A stretch of 64,000 bases of DNA from Streptomyces sp. BV286 (lineage in GTDB: Bacteria; Actinomycetota; Actinomycetes; Streptomycetales; Streptomycetaceae): positions 124,001 through 188,000 of the forward strand of contig NZ_JAHRIB010000177.1 of the NCBI RefSeq assembly GCF_019090165.1. The letters are read 5' to 3'. The position numbers and the translations under genes are program-made. The notes under the pieces were generated by a model. The model made no database searches and had not been told where the DNA came from. It worked only from the letters and a program-made list of their open reading frames with translations. This document shows positions 56,094 to 64,000 of this stretch, piece after piece (the first letter of the stretch is position 1; each line of letters opens with the position of its first letter).

Positions 56094-56412
56094 ACGGTTT
56101 GGCTCCTAAGATCCTGAATCGGTGGTGCCGGTCCTGCCCGTCAGTACTGACCCACCGACCATCCTGACTTGCCGGTTCTCCGACCTCACATCCTGCCTTG
56201 CCGACCGTGTGTACGCAGCGGAGGGCGCCCCTGCCTCAGTGCCCCGGCGAACTTCGCCGCCGCGCCCCGGACGGCCATCGACGCAGGCGGCCGCCAACGA
56301 GGGTGTGTTCCCGGTCACTTGGCGGGACCAGGGCGGCTGATTGTGGCCTTGTCATGGCCTGTTAGCAGCGCATACTTTTGCCGCTCCTGACGCTTGTCGA
56401 GGGGGCACCTTC
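56094..56412. promoter_or_regulatory. Divergent gnd/rpf promoter region with direct repeats
   Basis: No gene in these 319 bp. ATCCTGACTTGCCG (56161-56174) and ATCCTGCCTTGCCG (56190-56203) are direct repeats 29 bp apart, with partial copies at 56111 and 56131, on the gnd side. For the rpf side TTGTCA (56349-56354) and TACTTT (56373-56378) are a possible promoter with 18-bp spacing. A c-di-AMP riboswitch, known before some Streptomyces rpf genes, is not seen. Confidence 0.4.
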
Positions 56413-57603
56413 ATGGCCGTACGCGGTCGGCACCGCCGGTATCAGCCCAAGAGGCTCAATCGCGCCTCACTCACGGTCACGGTGGGCGGTGCCGGGATGG
56501 CCATGCCGCTCATCGGCACCGGCGTCGCGGACGCGGCCGACGTGGACACCTGGAACAAGGTCGCCGCCTGCGAGTCCACGAACGACTGGGACATCAACAC
56601 GGGCAACGGCTACTACGGCGGGCTCCAGTTCAGCCAGTCCACCTGGGAGGCCTACGGCGGCCGGGCCTACGCGGCGCGCGCCGACCTCGCCACCAAGGAC
56701 CAGCAGATCGCCGTCGCCGAGAAGGTCCTCAAGGGCCAGGGCCCCGGCGCCTGGCCCTCCTGCTCGGTGCGGGCGGGGCTCACCCGCGGCGGCGACACCC
56801 CCGACATCAACCCGTCGGGCACCTCCACCGGGACGCCCAAGCGCTCGGTCCGCGACGTGCAGCCGCAGACCACGCCCCAGTCCCGGGCCGGCACCGCCGA
56901 GATGTACACCGTCGTCCGGGGCGACACGCTCTCCGGAATCGCCGGTGCCCGCCAGGTCCCGGGCGGCTGGCGGCAGTTGTACGACACCAACCGCGAGGCG
57001 GTCGGCGCCGACCCCGACCTGATCGTTCCCGGCCAGCGGCTCAGCCTCCGCACGAAGGCGGAGCCGGGCACCGCGTCCCCCGCCGACACGTCCGACAGGG
57101 CGGACAAGGCGGACCGGAAGCCGGAGAGCAGGAAGCCCGAGAAGAAACCGGAGAAGAAGACTGCGGAGAAGTCGCAGAAGAGGACCCAGTCGACCACGCA
57201 GGCCCTCACCGCCCCGGTAAGCGCCGGCATCGGCACGCCGTACCACGCGGCGGGTTCCTCCTGGTCGAAGGGCTACCACACGGGGGTCGACTTCCCGGTG
57301 CCGACCGGCACGTCCGTCATGTCGGTCGGGGCGGGCAGCGTGGTGACCGCGGGCTGGGGCGGTTCCTTCGGCTACCAGGTGGTGGTCCGGCACGGCGACG
57401 GCCGCTACAGCCAGTACGCCCACCTGTCAGCGATATCCGTGAAGGCAGGGCAGAGCGTCGGCGGCGGCCAGCGCATCGGCCGCTCGGGCTCCACGGGCAA
57501 CAGCTCGGGCCCGCATCTGCACTTCGAGGTGCGGACGGGGCCCGGTTTCGGCAGCGATGTCGACCCGATCGCCTATCTGCGTGCGGGTGGCGTCAGGATT
57601 TGA
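56413..57603 (+). CDS. Resuscitation-promoting factor with LysM and M23 peptidase domains (RpfD-like)
   Basis: A 396-residue secreted cell-wall enzyme. Signal ~1-42 (ending GVADA), Rpf transglycosylase domain ~43-120 with catalytic Glu in VAACESTNDWDIN, LysM ~160-210 (MYTVVRGDTLSGIAGARQVP) and a Lys/Glu-rich linker. The M23 endopeptidase (~270-396) has zinc ligands in YHTGVDFP and GPHLHFEV. It should cut both the glycan strands and the peptide bridges of peptidoglycan, acting in spore germination or growth. ATG 56413 follows GAGGGGG. Its last 11 bp overlap the convergent EamA gene tail to tail. Confidence 0.92.
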   Translation: MAVRGRHRRYQPKRLNRASLTVTVGGAGMAMPLIGTGVADAADVDTWNKVAACESTNDWDINTGNGYYGGLQFSQSTWEAYGGRAYAARADLATKDQQIAVAEKVLKGQGPGAWPSCSVRAGLTRGGDTPDINPSGTSTGTPKRSVRDVQPQTTPQSRAGTAEMYTVVRGDTLSGIAGARQVPGGWRQLYDTNREAVGADPDLIVPGQRLSLRTKAEPGTASPADTSDRADKADRKPESRKPEKKPEKKTAEKSQKRTQSTTQALTAPVSAGIGTPYHAAGSSWSKGYHTGVDFPVPTGTSVMSVGAGSVVTAGWGGSFGYQVVVRHGDGRYSQYAHLSAISVKAGQSVGGGQRIGRSGSTGNSSGPHLHFEVRTGPGFGSDVDPIAYLRAGGVRI

Positions 57604-58957
57604 CGCAGGAGCGGATCACCATCGGGGCCGGCATCAACGGCAGGTACGGAAGTCCGCCGTAGTACGGGCCGCCGGGCCACGCCGACTCGTCCAGGCCGCC
57701 CGGCACGTCGTCGGGCGGCGGAGGACCGTTCGATCCGGGCGGCGACACCAGGGCCCCGTTCCGCCCGGAGGCGAGCACGGCGGCAGGGGTGAGCGCCCCG
57801 TCCGGTACGTCGGCGCGCGTGAGCGTGCTCTCCGGTGCGCCGCTGCGGGCGAGCGTCGTCTCCCGCGCTCCGGCGGGAGCGCGGTTCTCCTCCCGCACGG
57901 CGGCCGCCGTGAACGTTTCTGCCCAGGCGCCCGGCGCCGTGTACGCCTTCTCCCGGACCCCGATGGAGATCCGTCGCTCCGCGGAGACGGGCCGGCCGGG
58001 AAGCACGCCGGCCTTCTCGAAGAGGCCCGGCACGGCCTCCGCGGGCGTACCCGCGACCGTGAGCGCCACTCCGGTCGCCACTCCGGTCTCCGTCGGAACG
58101 GGCATCGGCACCGGACGCGTACGCTCCGAGCCGCTGATGCGCTCCGTGGTGAGCAGGATCAGGCCACCGGCCGCGACGACTCCACAGCCCAGCGCGAGCA
58201 CCGTACCCGTGGAGCCGTGGCGGAACGTCTCGCCGAACATCGTGATGCCGACCGCGGCGGCCACGATGGGGTTGACCACGGTCAGCGTGGCCAGCGGCGC
58301 CGCCAGACCGGCACCCCGGTAGGAAGCCTGCGAGAGCAGCATTCCGGCGGTCGCGAGGACACCGATCACGGCGAGACTCGGCAGGTCGGCGAGCGTGACA
58401 CCGCCCGTCCAGTCCACCGCGACGGTCTTCGTGAACACAGACGACATACCGAAGGCGACACCCGCCGCGATCGCCAGCAGCACGCTGCGCACGGCCGGGT
58501 GCCGGTGCACCGCGCGGGCCGCCGTCATCAGCGCCACCACCGCGCCGCCCGTGACCAGGGCCACCACGACACGCTGCGTGCTGCTCAGGGACTGCGAGTC
58601 GGCCGTGCCCACCAGTGCCAGCAGCCCGGCCAGACCGACCGTCGCCATGATCGCGCCCCGCCAGGCGGTCGCGCCCGCCCTGCGGCGGACGAAGAGGGCC
58701 GCCATCGGCAGCGCGAACACGATGGTCAGCGCGCCGAGCGGCTGGACCAGGCTGAGCGGCCCGTAGGCCAGCGCCACGACGTGCAGCAGCCCGCCGAGGG
58801 CGTTGAGACCCACCGCGGCCCACCAGGCGAGCTGGTGCATGGGAGCGTAGGTACGGTCCGGCGTGGTCGCCGCGACGCGTTCCTGCACGATGGCGCCACC
58901 GGCGTAGGCGACGGCGGAGACGAGAGAGAGCACCACGGACAGCACGAGTGCGCTCAT
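57593..58957 (-). CDS. EamA/DMT-family transporter with long C-terminal tail
   Basis: A 454-residue protein. Residues 1-285 hold nine to ten helices in two EamA-like halves (AYAGGAIVQERVA, GPLSLVQPLGALTIVFALPM, AAPLATLTVVNPIVAAAVGI). Residues ~290-454 are an unusual Ala/Arg/Pro-rich soluble tail without a recognised domain. The substrate is unknown. It overlaps the Rpf gene by 11 bp at the stops. Confidence 0.85.
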   Translation of the reverse strand: MSALVLSVVLSLVSAVAYAGGAIVQERVAATTPDRTYAPMHQLAWWAAVGLNALGGLLHVVALAYGPLSLVQPLGALTIVFALPMAALFVRRRAGATAWRGAIMATVGLAGLLALVGTADSQSLSSTQRVVVALVTGGAVVALMTAARAVHRHPAVRSVLLAIAAGVAFGMSSVFTKTVAVDWTGGVTLADLPSLAVIGVLATAGMLLSQASYRGAGLAAPLATLTVVNPIVAAAVGITMFGETFRHGSTGTVLALGCGVVAAGGLILLTTERISGSERTRPVPMPVPTETGVATGVALTVAGTPAEAVPGLFEKAGVLPGRPVSAERRISIGVREKAYTAPGAWAETFTAAAVREENRAPAGARETTLARSGAPESTLTRADVPDGALTPAAVLASGRNGALVSPPGSNGPPPPDDVPGGLDESAWPGGPYYGGLPYLPLMPAPMVIRSCVKS

Positions 58958-59179
58958 GTGTCGCTCCTCAGCGTGTGGCGGACCCGCTCCGGCGAGCGAA
59001 GCGTCCGGTGCGGCGATCGGTCGGCTTCCATGGTCAATACGATCCCTTGTGAAAGGTCCCGTGTCGTCGTCCCAAAGCAGTCATTGGGTCCTACTGCCGA
59101 TGGAGTACGTCAGGGCCCCTGTCCTCCCCAGGTGGGGTGACACCGACTACAACCCGCCTCGTGGCGCCGTTATGCCCCC

Positions 59180-59938
59180 TTGGTGTACTTGGTCTTTGTG
59201 AACCTCGATTCGGACCTCAATCGGCTCGCCGCCCTCGAAGGTTTCTTCGCCCTGCGCACGGGATCACGCCCCGAGGGCCCGCCGCTGCCCACGCTCGCCG
59301 ACGCCTACGCGGCACGAGGCGTCACCGCCGGGCCGGATCCGCTCACCTTCCGTGTCGGCAAGGTCGTGAGGCTGCTGGGCGCGCCCGAGACGCGCATCGG
59401 GGTCTCGGTGACACAGCAGGGACTCGCCGCCCGGCTGTGGTCGGTGGCCCTGGGCGCGGCAGCGCTCTACGGGCAGGTGCCGGACCTCGACCCGCGCCTG
59501 CTGCACTGGGACGCGGACGGCAGCGCACCCGACGACCTGTGGCTGGCGCAGGTGCGCGCGCTGCCCGGCGACGCGGCGACGGTCCGCCGCCTCGTGCACC
59601 ACGGCCACCTGGAGCCCCTCGCGGCGGCGCTGCGGGCCCGGCACCCGGTCGCCGCGGGGCTGCTGTGGGGCAACGCGGCCTCGGCGCTCGCGGCCGCCGC
59701 ACGCCAGCTCGACACGTGGGCCCGCACCCACGGCCGCACGGACGTGGGAGAGCGCGCCCGCGCACTCGCCGCCGAACTCCTCGACCACCCCGACCTGCGG
59801 GACACCGGAACCCTGACCGGCACGGCGTTCCGCCGGCGCAGTTGCTGCCTCTACTACCGGGTCCCCGGCGGCGGAGTCTGCGGCGACTGCTGCTTCACAC
59901 GGGCGCCGCGCTCTTCCCCCACCGCCACATCTGGGTGA
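59180..59938 (+). CDS. FhuF-like (2Fe-2S) ferric iron reductase family protein
   Basis: A 252-residue protein whose C-terminus carries RRRSCCLYYRVPGGGVCGDCCF. The CC...CxxC pattern ligates the [2Fe-2S] cluster of FhuF, which reduces iron in siderophores. The rest is an Ala/Leu-rich fold with GVSVTQQGLAARLWSVALGA. TTG 59180, GTG 59183 and GTG 59198 are possible starts and none has a good ribosome-binding site; 59198 would also match the family's usual beginning. No iron-box is seen in the gap 58958-59179, which otherwise holds nothing identifiable. Confidence 0.8.
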   Translation: MVYLVFVNLDSDLNRLAALEGFFALRTGSRPEGPPLPTLADAYAARGVTAGPDPLTFRVGKVVRLLGAPETRIGVSVTQQGLAARLWSVALGAAALYGQVPDLDPRLLHWDADGSAPDDLWLAQVRALPGDAATVRRLVHHGHLEPLAAALRARHPVAAGLLWGNAASALAAAARQLDTWARTHGRTDVGERARALAAELLDHPDLRDTGTLTGTAFRRRSCCLYYRVPGGGVCGDCCFTRAPRSSPTATSG

Positions 59939-59975
59939 CCATGTGGGCATCAGCCGCTGAGACAGGGGGTTCCGG

Positions 59976-61127
59976 GTGCGAGTGGGACTACTGACCCGGG
60001 AGTACCCGCCGGACGTGTACGGCGGAGCGGGGGTCCACGTCGAGTTCCTCGCCCGGGAGTTGAGACCCCTCACCGACCTGGACGTGCACTGCTGGGGCGA
60101 GGGCGCCACGGGCGGGGTGGTCCGGCACCGGCCGTGGCCCGTGCTCGACGGGGCCAACGACGCGTTGCGCACCTTCTCCGTGGACCTCTCCATGGCCGCG
60201 GCCCTGGAAGGCCGCGAACTCGTCCACTCGCACACCTGGTACGCGAACCTCGCAGGCCACTTCGCGAAGCTGCTGCACGGCATTCCGCACGTCATGACCG
60301 CCCACTCCCTGGAGCCGCTGCGCCCCTGGAAGGCCGAGCAGCTGGGTGGTGGTTACGCGCTGTCCAGCTGGGCCGAGCGCACCGCGATCGAGGCGGCCGA
60401 CGGAGTGATCGCCGTCTCCGGGGCCATGCGCGAGGACATCCTCGGCTGCTATCCGGCCCTGGACCCGGCGAAGGTGCACATCGTGCACAACGGCATCGAC
60501 ACCGACCTCTACCGGCCCGACCACGGCACGGACGTCCTGGACCGGCTCGGCCTCGACACCTCCCGTCCGTACGTGCTGTTCGTGGGCCGCATCACCCGGC
60601 AGAAGGGCGTGCCCCACCTGCTGCGCGCGGTGCGCGACATCGATCCCGCCGCGCAGGTCGTGCTCTGCGCGGGCGCACCGGACACCCCGGAGATCGACCA
60701 GGAGTTCCGTGTCCTGTTCGAGGAGCTCAGCCGCGTCCGCGAGGGAGTGCACTGGATTCCGCAGATGCTGCCCCGCCCCGAGGTGATCCAACTCCTCACC
60801 CACGCCGCGGTCTTCGTGTGCCCCTCGGTGTACGAGCCCCTCGGCATCGTCAACCTGGAGGCGATGGCGTGCGGAACGCCCGTCGTGGCCTCGGCCGTGG
60901 GCGGTATCCCCGAGGTGGTGGACGACGGCCGAACGGGGGTACTCGTGCCCGTGGACGACGACTTCGAGGCAGGGCTCGCGCGAGCGCTGGACTCGGTCCT
61001 CGGCGATCCGGCGGCCGCGCGGGACATGGGCGAGGCCGGGCGGGTGCGCGCGGTGGACGAGTTCGGCTGGGACGCGGTCGCCCGGCGGACGGTCCGGCTC
61101 TACGAGGAGATCCTCAAGCAGGGGTAG
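59976..61127 (+). CDS. glgM: Glycosyltransferase, alpha-maltose-1-phosphate synthase type
   Basis: A 383-residue GT4 enzyme. The N-terminal LTREYPPDVYGGAGVHVEFL and ELVHSHTWYANLAGHFA, and the donor-site FVGRITRQKGVPHLL and VYEPLGIVNLEAMACGTPVV, match the actinobacterial GlgA/GlgM group. This group transfers glucose from ADP-glucose to glucose 1-phosphate, giving maltose 1-phosphate for alpha-glucan synthesis. It is next to glgC, which makes ADP-glucose. GTG 59976 follows a GGGGG site. Confidence 0.88.
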   Translation: MRVGLLTREYPPDVYGGAGVHVEFLARELRPLTDLDVHCWGEGATGGVVRHRPWPVLDGANDALRTFSVDLSMAAALEGRELVHSHTWYANLAGHFAKLLHGIPHVMTAHSLEPLRPWKAEQLGGGYALSSWAERTAIEAADGVIAVSGAMREDILGCYPALDPAKVHIVHNGIDTDLYRPDHGTDVLDRLGLDTSRPYVLFVGRITRQKGVPHLLRAVRDIDPAAQVVLCAGAPDTPEIDQEFRVLFEELSRVREGVHWIPQMLPRPEVIQLLTHAAVFVCPSVYEPLGIVNLEAMACGTPVVASAVGGIPEVVDDGRTGVLVPVDDDFEAGLARALDSVLGDPAAARDMGEAGRVRAVDEFGWDAVARRTVRLYEEILKQG

Positions 61128-61208
61128 AGCGAGGGGAGTTCCCCGAACAGGCGTAGTACGTCCTGCTCGGGGGCAGGCATGGGTCACTTAAGGGTGAGGG
61201 GAGCGGCC

Positions 61209-62429
61209 ATGCGTCGTGGTGGGCCTTCGGTGCTCGGGATCGTGCTGGCGGGCGGAGAGGGCAAGCGCCTGATGCCCCTCACCGCGGACCGGGCCAAACC
61301 AGCGGTCACGTTCGGCGGCACGTACCGCCTCGTCGACTTCGTCCTGTCCAATCTCGTCAACGCGGACATCCTGCGCATCTGCGTACTGACGCAGTACAAG
61401 TCGCACTCGCTCGACCGGCACGTCACCACGACCTGGCGGATGTCCAGCCTGCTCGGCAACTACGTGACGCCGGTCCCGGCCCAGCAGCGGCTCGGCCCGC
61501 GCTGGTACCTGGGCAGCGCCGACGCGATCCTGCAGTCCCTGAACCTCGTGTACGACGAGCAGCCCGAGTACGTCGCGGTGTTCGGCGCCGACCACGTCTA
61601 CCGCATGGACCCGCGGCAGATGCTCGCCCAGCACATCGACAGCGGCGCGGGGGTGACCGTGGCCGGCATCCGTGTGCCGCGGGCCGAGTCGTCGTCCTTC
61701 GGCGTGATCACGCCGGGCACGGACGGGCAGACGGTGGAGCGCTTCCTGGAGAAGCCCGCGGACCCGCCCGGCCTGCACGACGACCCCGAGTGCGTCTTCG
61801 CCTCGATGGGCAACTACATCTTCACCACCAAGGCCCTGATAGAGGCCCTCCAGCGGGACGCCGAGGACGCGAACTCGGTGCACGACATGGGCGGGTCGAT
61901 CCTGCCCCAGCTCACCGACCGGGGCGAGGCCCGGCTCTACGACTTCAGCGACAACCACGTGCCCGGCGAGACGACCCGCGACCAGGGCTACTGGCGTGAC
62001 GTGGGCACCCTCGACGCCTACTACGACGCCCATATGGACCTGATCGCCGAGCGGCCCGCCTTCAACCTCTTCAACCGCAGCTGGCCCATCTACACGAGCT
62101 CCGGCCAGCTGTCGCCCGCCCGGTTCAACGCGGGCGGCATGGCCAGCGAGTCGATCATCAGCGCGGGCTGTCTGATCCGGGGCCAGGTCACCCGCTCGGT
62201 TCTCTCCCCGGGCGTCGTCGTCGACCCGGGAGCCGTCGTCCAGGGGTCCATCCTCCACGACAACGTGCACATAGGCCGGGGCGCGGTGGTGCGCGGCGCG
62301 GTCCTCGACAAGAACGTGCAGGTGCCGCCGGGCGCGACCATCGGCGTCAATCCGGAGCGGGACCAGGAGCTCTACACGGTGTCCAAGGACGGTGTGATCG
62401 CCCTCGGCAAGGGCCAGCACGTGTCGTAG
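61209..62429 (+). CDS. glgC: Glucose-1-phosphate adenylyltransferase
   Basis: A 406-residue ADP-glucose pyrophosphorylase. The nucleotide site GIVLAGGEGKRLMPLTADRAK, the catalytic-region YLGSADAILQSLNLV and FGADHVYRMD, the sugar site FLEKP, and a C-terminal left-handed beta-helix (VVVDPGAVVQGSILHDNVHIG) are all present. It supplies ADP-glucose to the preceding glycosyltransferase. ATG 61209 has GAGGGGAG at 61197-61204; an ATG at 61179 has weaker support. Confidence 0.96.
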   Translation: MRRGGPSVLGIVLAGGEGKRLMPLTADRAKPAVTFGGTYRLVDFVLSNLVNADILRICVLTQYKSHSLDRHVTTTWRMSSLLGNYVTPVPAQQRLGPRWYLGSADAILQSLNLVYDEQPEYVAVFGADHVYRMDPRQMLAQHIDSGAGVTVAGIRVPRAESSSFGVITPGTDGQTVERFLEKPADPPGLHDDPECVFASMGNYIFTTKALIEALQRDAEDANSVHDMGGSILPQLTDRGEARLYDFSDNHVPGETTRDQGYWRDVGTLDAYYDAHMDLIAERPAFNLFNRSWPIYTSSGQLSPARFNAGGMASESIISAGCLIRGQVTRSVLSPGVVVDPGAVVQGSILHDNVHIGRGAVVRGAVLDKNVQVPPGATIGVNPERDQELYTVSKDGVIALGKGQHVS

Positions 62430-62565
62430 CGGCCGGGGCGCGTTGGGCTGCCGGGGTGGCAGCGGCGCGGCCCACCCGTGGATGTCCGGCGTGTCGGGCG
62501 AACCGAGCGGTCTCATGGCGCATGACCGCCAGGCGATCCAGCCCGACACGATGGAGGACATCCGT

Positions 62566-64000
62566 ATGAGATGGACCGGACGCCCGTGCCTGCGTACGGC
62601 GACGGCGGTGACCGTCGCCGCCCTGCTCGGGCTGGGCGGCGCGCTCGGCGCTCCCGCCGTTCTGGCATCCGAGCCGGGCGGGGACCGGCTCACCGATCTG
62701 GTCAACCCGTTCATCGGCTCCGAGCGGGAGGGCAACACCTTCCCGGGCGCCGCCGTGCCGTTCGGCATGGTGCAGTTCTCCCCGGACACGGGCCACAACA
62801 CCGGCTACGACTACTCCGACGACCGCGTCCGGGGCTTCTCCCTCGTCCATCTCTCCGGCGTCGGCTGCCGCCTCGGCGGCGACCTGCCCGTCCTGCCCAC
62901 GACGGGCGAGGTCACGCTGACCGACCACGCGAAGTACGCCGCCCGGTTCGACCACGCCACCGAGAAGGCGAGCCCCGGCTACTACCGGGTCGGCCTGCGG
63001 AGCGGCACCGGCGGCGACGCGTCCGTCATCGACGCGGAGCTGACCGCGACCGGCCGCACCGGTGTGCAGCGCTACACCTTCCCGGCCACCGACAAGGCGA
63101 ACGTCCTGCTGAACGCGGGGCAGGCGCTGCACCGGACGGTCTCCACGAAGGTGGAGATCCTGGACGACCGCACCGTACGCACCGCGATCACCGGTAGCGG
63201 CTTCTGCCAGGCCACCAGGCCGTACACCGTCTACACGCTCACCCGTTTCGACCGGCCGTTCACGACGTCCGGCACCTGGCGGGGCGACACCGTCACCGCG
63301 GGCTCCACCCGCTCGGCGGGCCCGGGGCGCGGTGGCGCCTACGTCCGCTTCGACACCACGAAGGACCGCACGGTCGAGGCGACCACCGCCCTGTCGTACG
63401 TCGACGCGCGCGGCGCCGCCGTCAACCTCCGGTCCGAGGGCGGCCGTTCCTTCGACGGCGTCCGGGACGGGGCCCGGCGGGCGTGGGAGGACCGGCTCGA
63501 CGACGTACGGGTACAGGGCGGCGACCCCACGCTCCGCCGCACCTTCTACTCCTCGCTCTACCGTTCCTTCCTCGCCCCCAACCTCGGCAACGACGCCGAC
63601 GGCCGCTACACGGGATGGGACCGCAAGGTCCACCGCGCGAAGGGCTTCACCTACTACCAGAACTGGTCGCTCTGGGACACCTACCGCACCCAGGCGCAGC
63701 TCCTCGCCCTCCTCGCGCCGCGCGAGTCGCGTGACATGGCCCTTTCCGTCCTCACGGTCGGGGAGGAGGGCGGCTGGCTGCCCAAGTGGGGCTACGGGAC
63801 GGTCGAGACGAACATCATGACCGGCGACCCGGTCACCCCGTTCCTCACCAACGCGTACCAGCAGGGACTGCTGGAGGGGCACGAGGAGCGGGCCTACCGC
63901 GCGCTCAGGAGGAACGCCGACGGCGTGCCGCCCGCCGACTCGCCCGCGGTGGGACGCGAGGCGAACGCGGAGTACGTCGCCGGCGGCTTCGTCCCCACGA
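62566..64000 (+). CDS. Secreted GH92 alpha-1,2-mannosidase (5' part, runs off the window)
   Basis: A frame of 478 codons continues past the right edge. A Sec-type signal (~1-37) is followed by the GH92 N-terminal domain with LVNPFIGSEREGNTFPGAAV, PFGMVQFSPDT and VHLSGVGC. Further on come the start of the (alpha/alpha)6 domain (LRRTFYSSLYRSFLAPN) and MTGDPVTPFLTNAYQQG. GH92 enzymes are Ca2+-dependent exo-mannosidases acting on glycans from fungi or glycoproteins. ATG 62566 has GGAGGA at 62554-62559. The gap 62430-62565 holds no other clear feature. Confidence 0.92.
   Translation, partial: MRWTGRPCLRTATAVTVAALLGLGGALGAPAVLASEPGGDRLTDLVNPFIGSEREGNTFPGAAVPFGMVQFSPDTGHNTGYDYSDDRVRGFSLVHLSGVGCRLGGDLPVLPTTGEVTLTDHAKYAARFDHATEKASPGYYRVGLRSGTGGDASVIDAELTATGRTGVQRYTFPATDKANVLLNAGQALHRTVSTKVEILDDRTVRTAITGSGFCQATRPYTVYTLTRFDRPFTTSGTWRGDTVTAGSTRSAGPGRGGAYVRFDTTKDRTVEATTALSYVDARGAAVNLRSEGGRSFDGVRDGARRAWEDRLDDVRVQGGDPTLRRTFYSSLYRSFLAPNLGNDADGRYTGWDRKVHRAKGFTYYQNWSLWDTYRTQAQLLALLAPRESRDMALSVLTVGEEGGWLPKWGYGTVETNIMTGDPVTPFLTNAYQQGLLEGHEERAYRALRRNADGVPPADSPAVGREANAEYVAGGFVPT

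Noticed and set aside
56094..56412. A c-di-AMP (ydaO-type) riboswitch before the Rpf gene
   Set aside because: The conserved core segments of that riboswitch are not recognisable in this leader.

Overview
The window is high-GC actinobacterial chromosome, almost certainly Streptomyces. Codons are strongly GC-ending, there are many GTG starts, 4-nt start/stop overlaps and Tat-type signal peptides, and the regulator families (LacI, TetR, FCD-GntR, Fis-type) are typical of the genus. I see no insertion sequence, prophage, CRISPR array or integrase. Base composition is even, apart from slightly AT-richer regulatory gaps. The region reads as a carbon-acquisition and aromatic-catabolism segment followed by a more housekeeping-like stretch.

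Layout. 1-2.6 kb: a gene tail, a secreted alginate/glucuronan-lyase-like enzyme and a LacI regulator with its own operators. 2.9-8.6 kb: a sigma-54-type activator divergent from a hydroxyquinol pathway (FAD phenol hydroxylase, hydroxyquinol 1,2-dioxygenase, maleylacetate reductase). 8.8-10.4 kb: glucarate dehydratase behind a truncated 5-dehydro-4-deoxyglucarate dehydratase. 10.6-13.2 kb: a GH30 endo-galactanase-like enzyme and a YceI-domain protein whose promoter copies the hydroxyquinol operator. 13.3-19.6 kb: a divergon with a small protein, a histidine-ammonia-lyase-like enzyme lacking the normal cofactor triad and an amidohydrolase on one side, and a complete quaternary-amine-type ABC transporter on the other. 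19.7-20.5 kb: an excalibur-domain protein and tRNA-Pro(GGG).

20.8-27.1 kb: a LacI regulator and a galactofuranose/pentose-type ABC importer. 27.2-28.4 kb: a TetR/VOC-protein divergent pair. 28.4-37.0 kb: three secreted GH43 proteins, one of 1731 residues with two GH43 modules. A 19-bp motif is shared by the importer promoter and the giant GH43 promoter. Together with the GH30 enzyme these genes suggest uptake and breakdown of plant arabinan/arabinogalactan; glucarate dehydratase could handle derived uronic acids. 37.1-42.2 kb: a two-component system divergent from an extracytosolic flavinylation module (ferric-reductase-like protein, tandem FMN-binding protein, ApbE). 42.4-46.8 kb: a GntR-controlled operon resembling the gallate-type lower pathway (hydratase, aldolase, tautomerase) with a type I extradiol dioxygenase.

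46.9-64.0 kb: sugar kinase, MscS channel, LPG-synthase-type membrane protein, an ABC exporter behind a SoxR-box-like promoter, panD, a GNAT protein, 6-phosphogluconate dehydrogenase, an Rpf/LysM/M23 cell-wall enzyme, an EamA transporter, a FhuF-like protein, the glgM/glgC glucan pair and the start of a GH92 mannosidase.

The strongest novelty candidates are the lyase/transporter divergon at 13.3-19.6 kb, with an Ala-Ser-Asp triad where Ala-Ser-Gly is expected and a previously hidden 61-aa gene coupled to the lyase, and the two operator/-10 modules of identical geometry at 4.7 and 12.2 kb.
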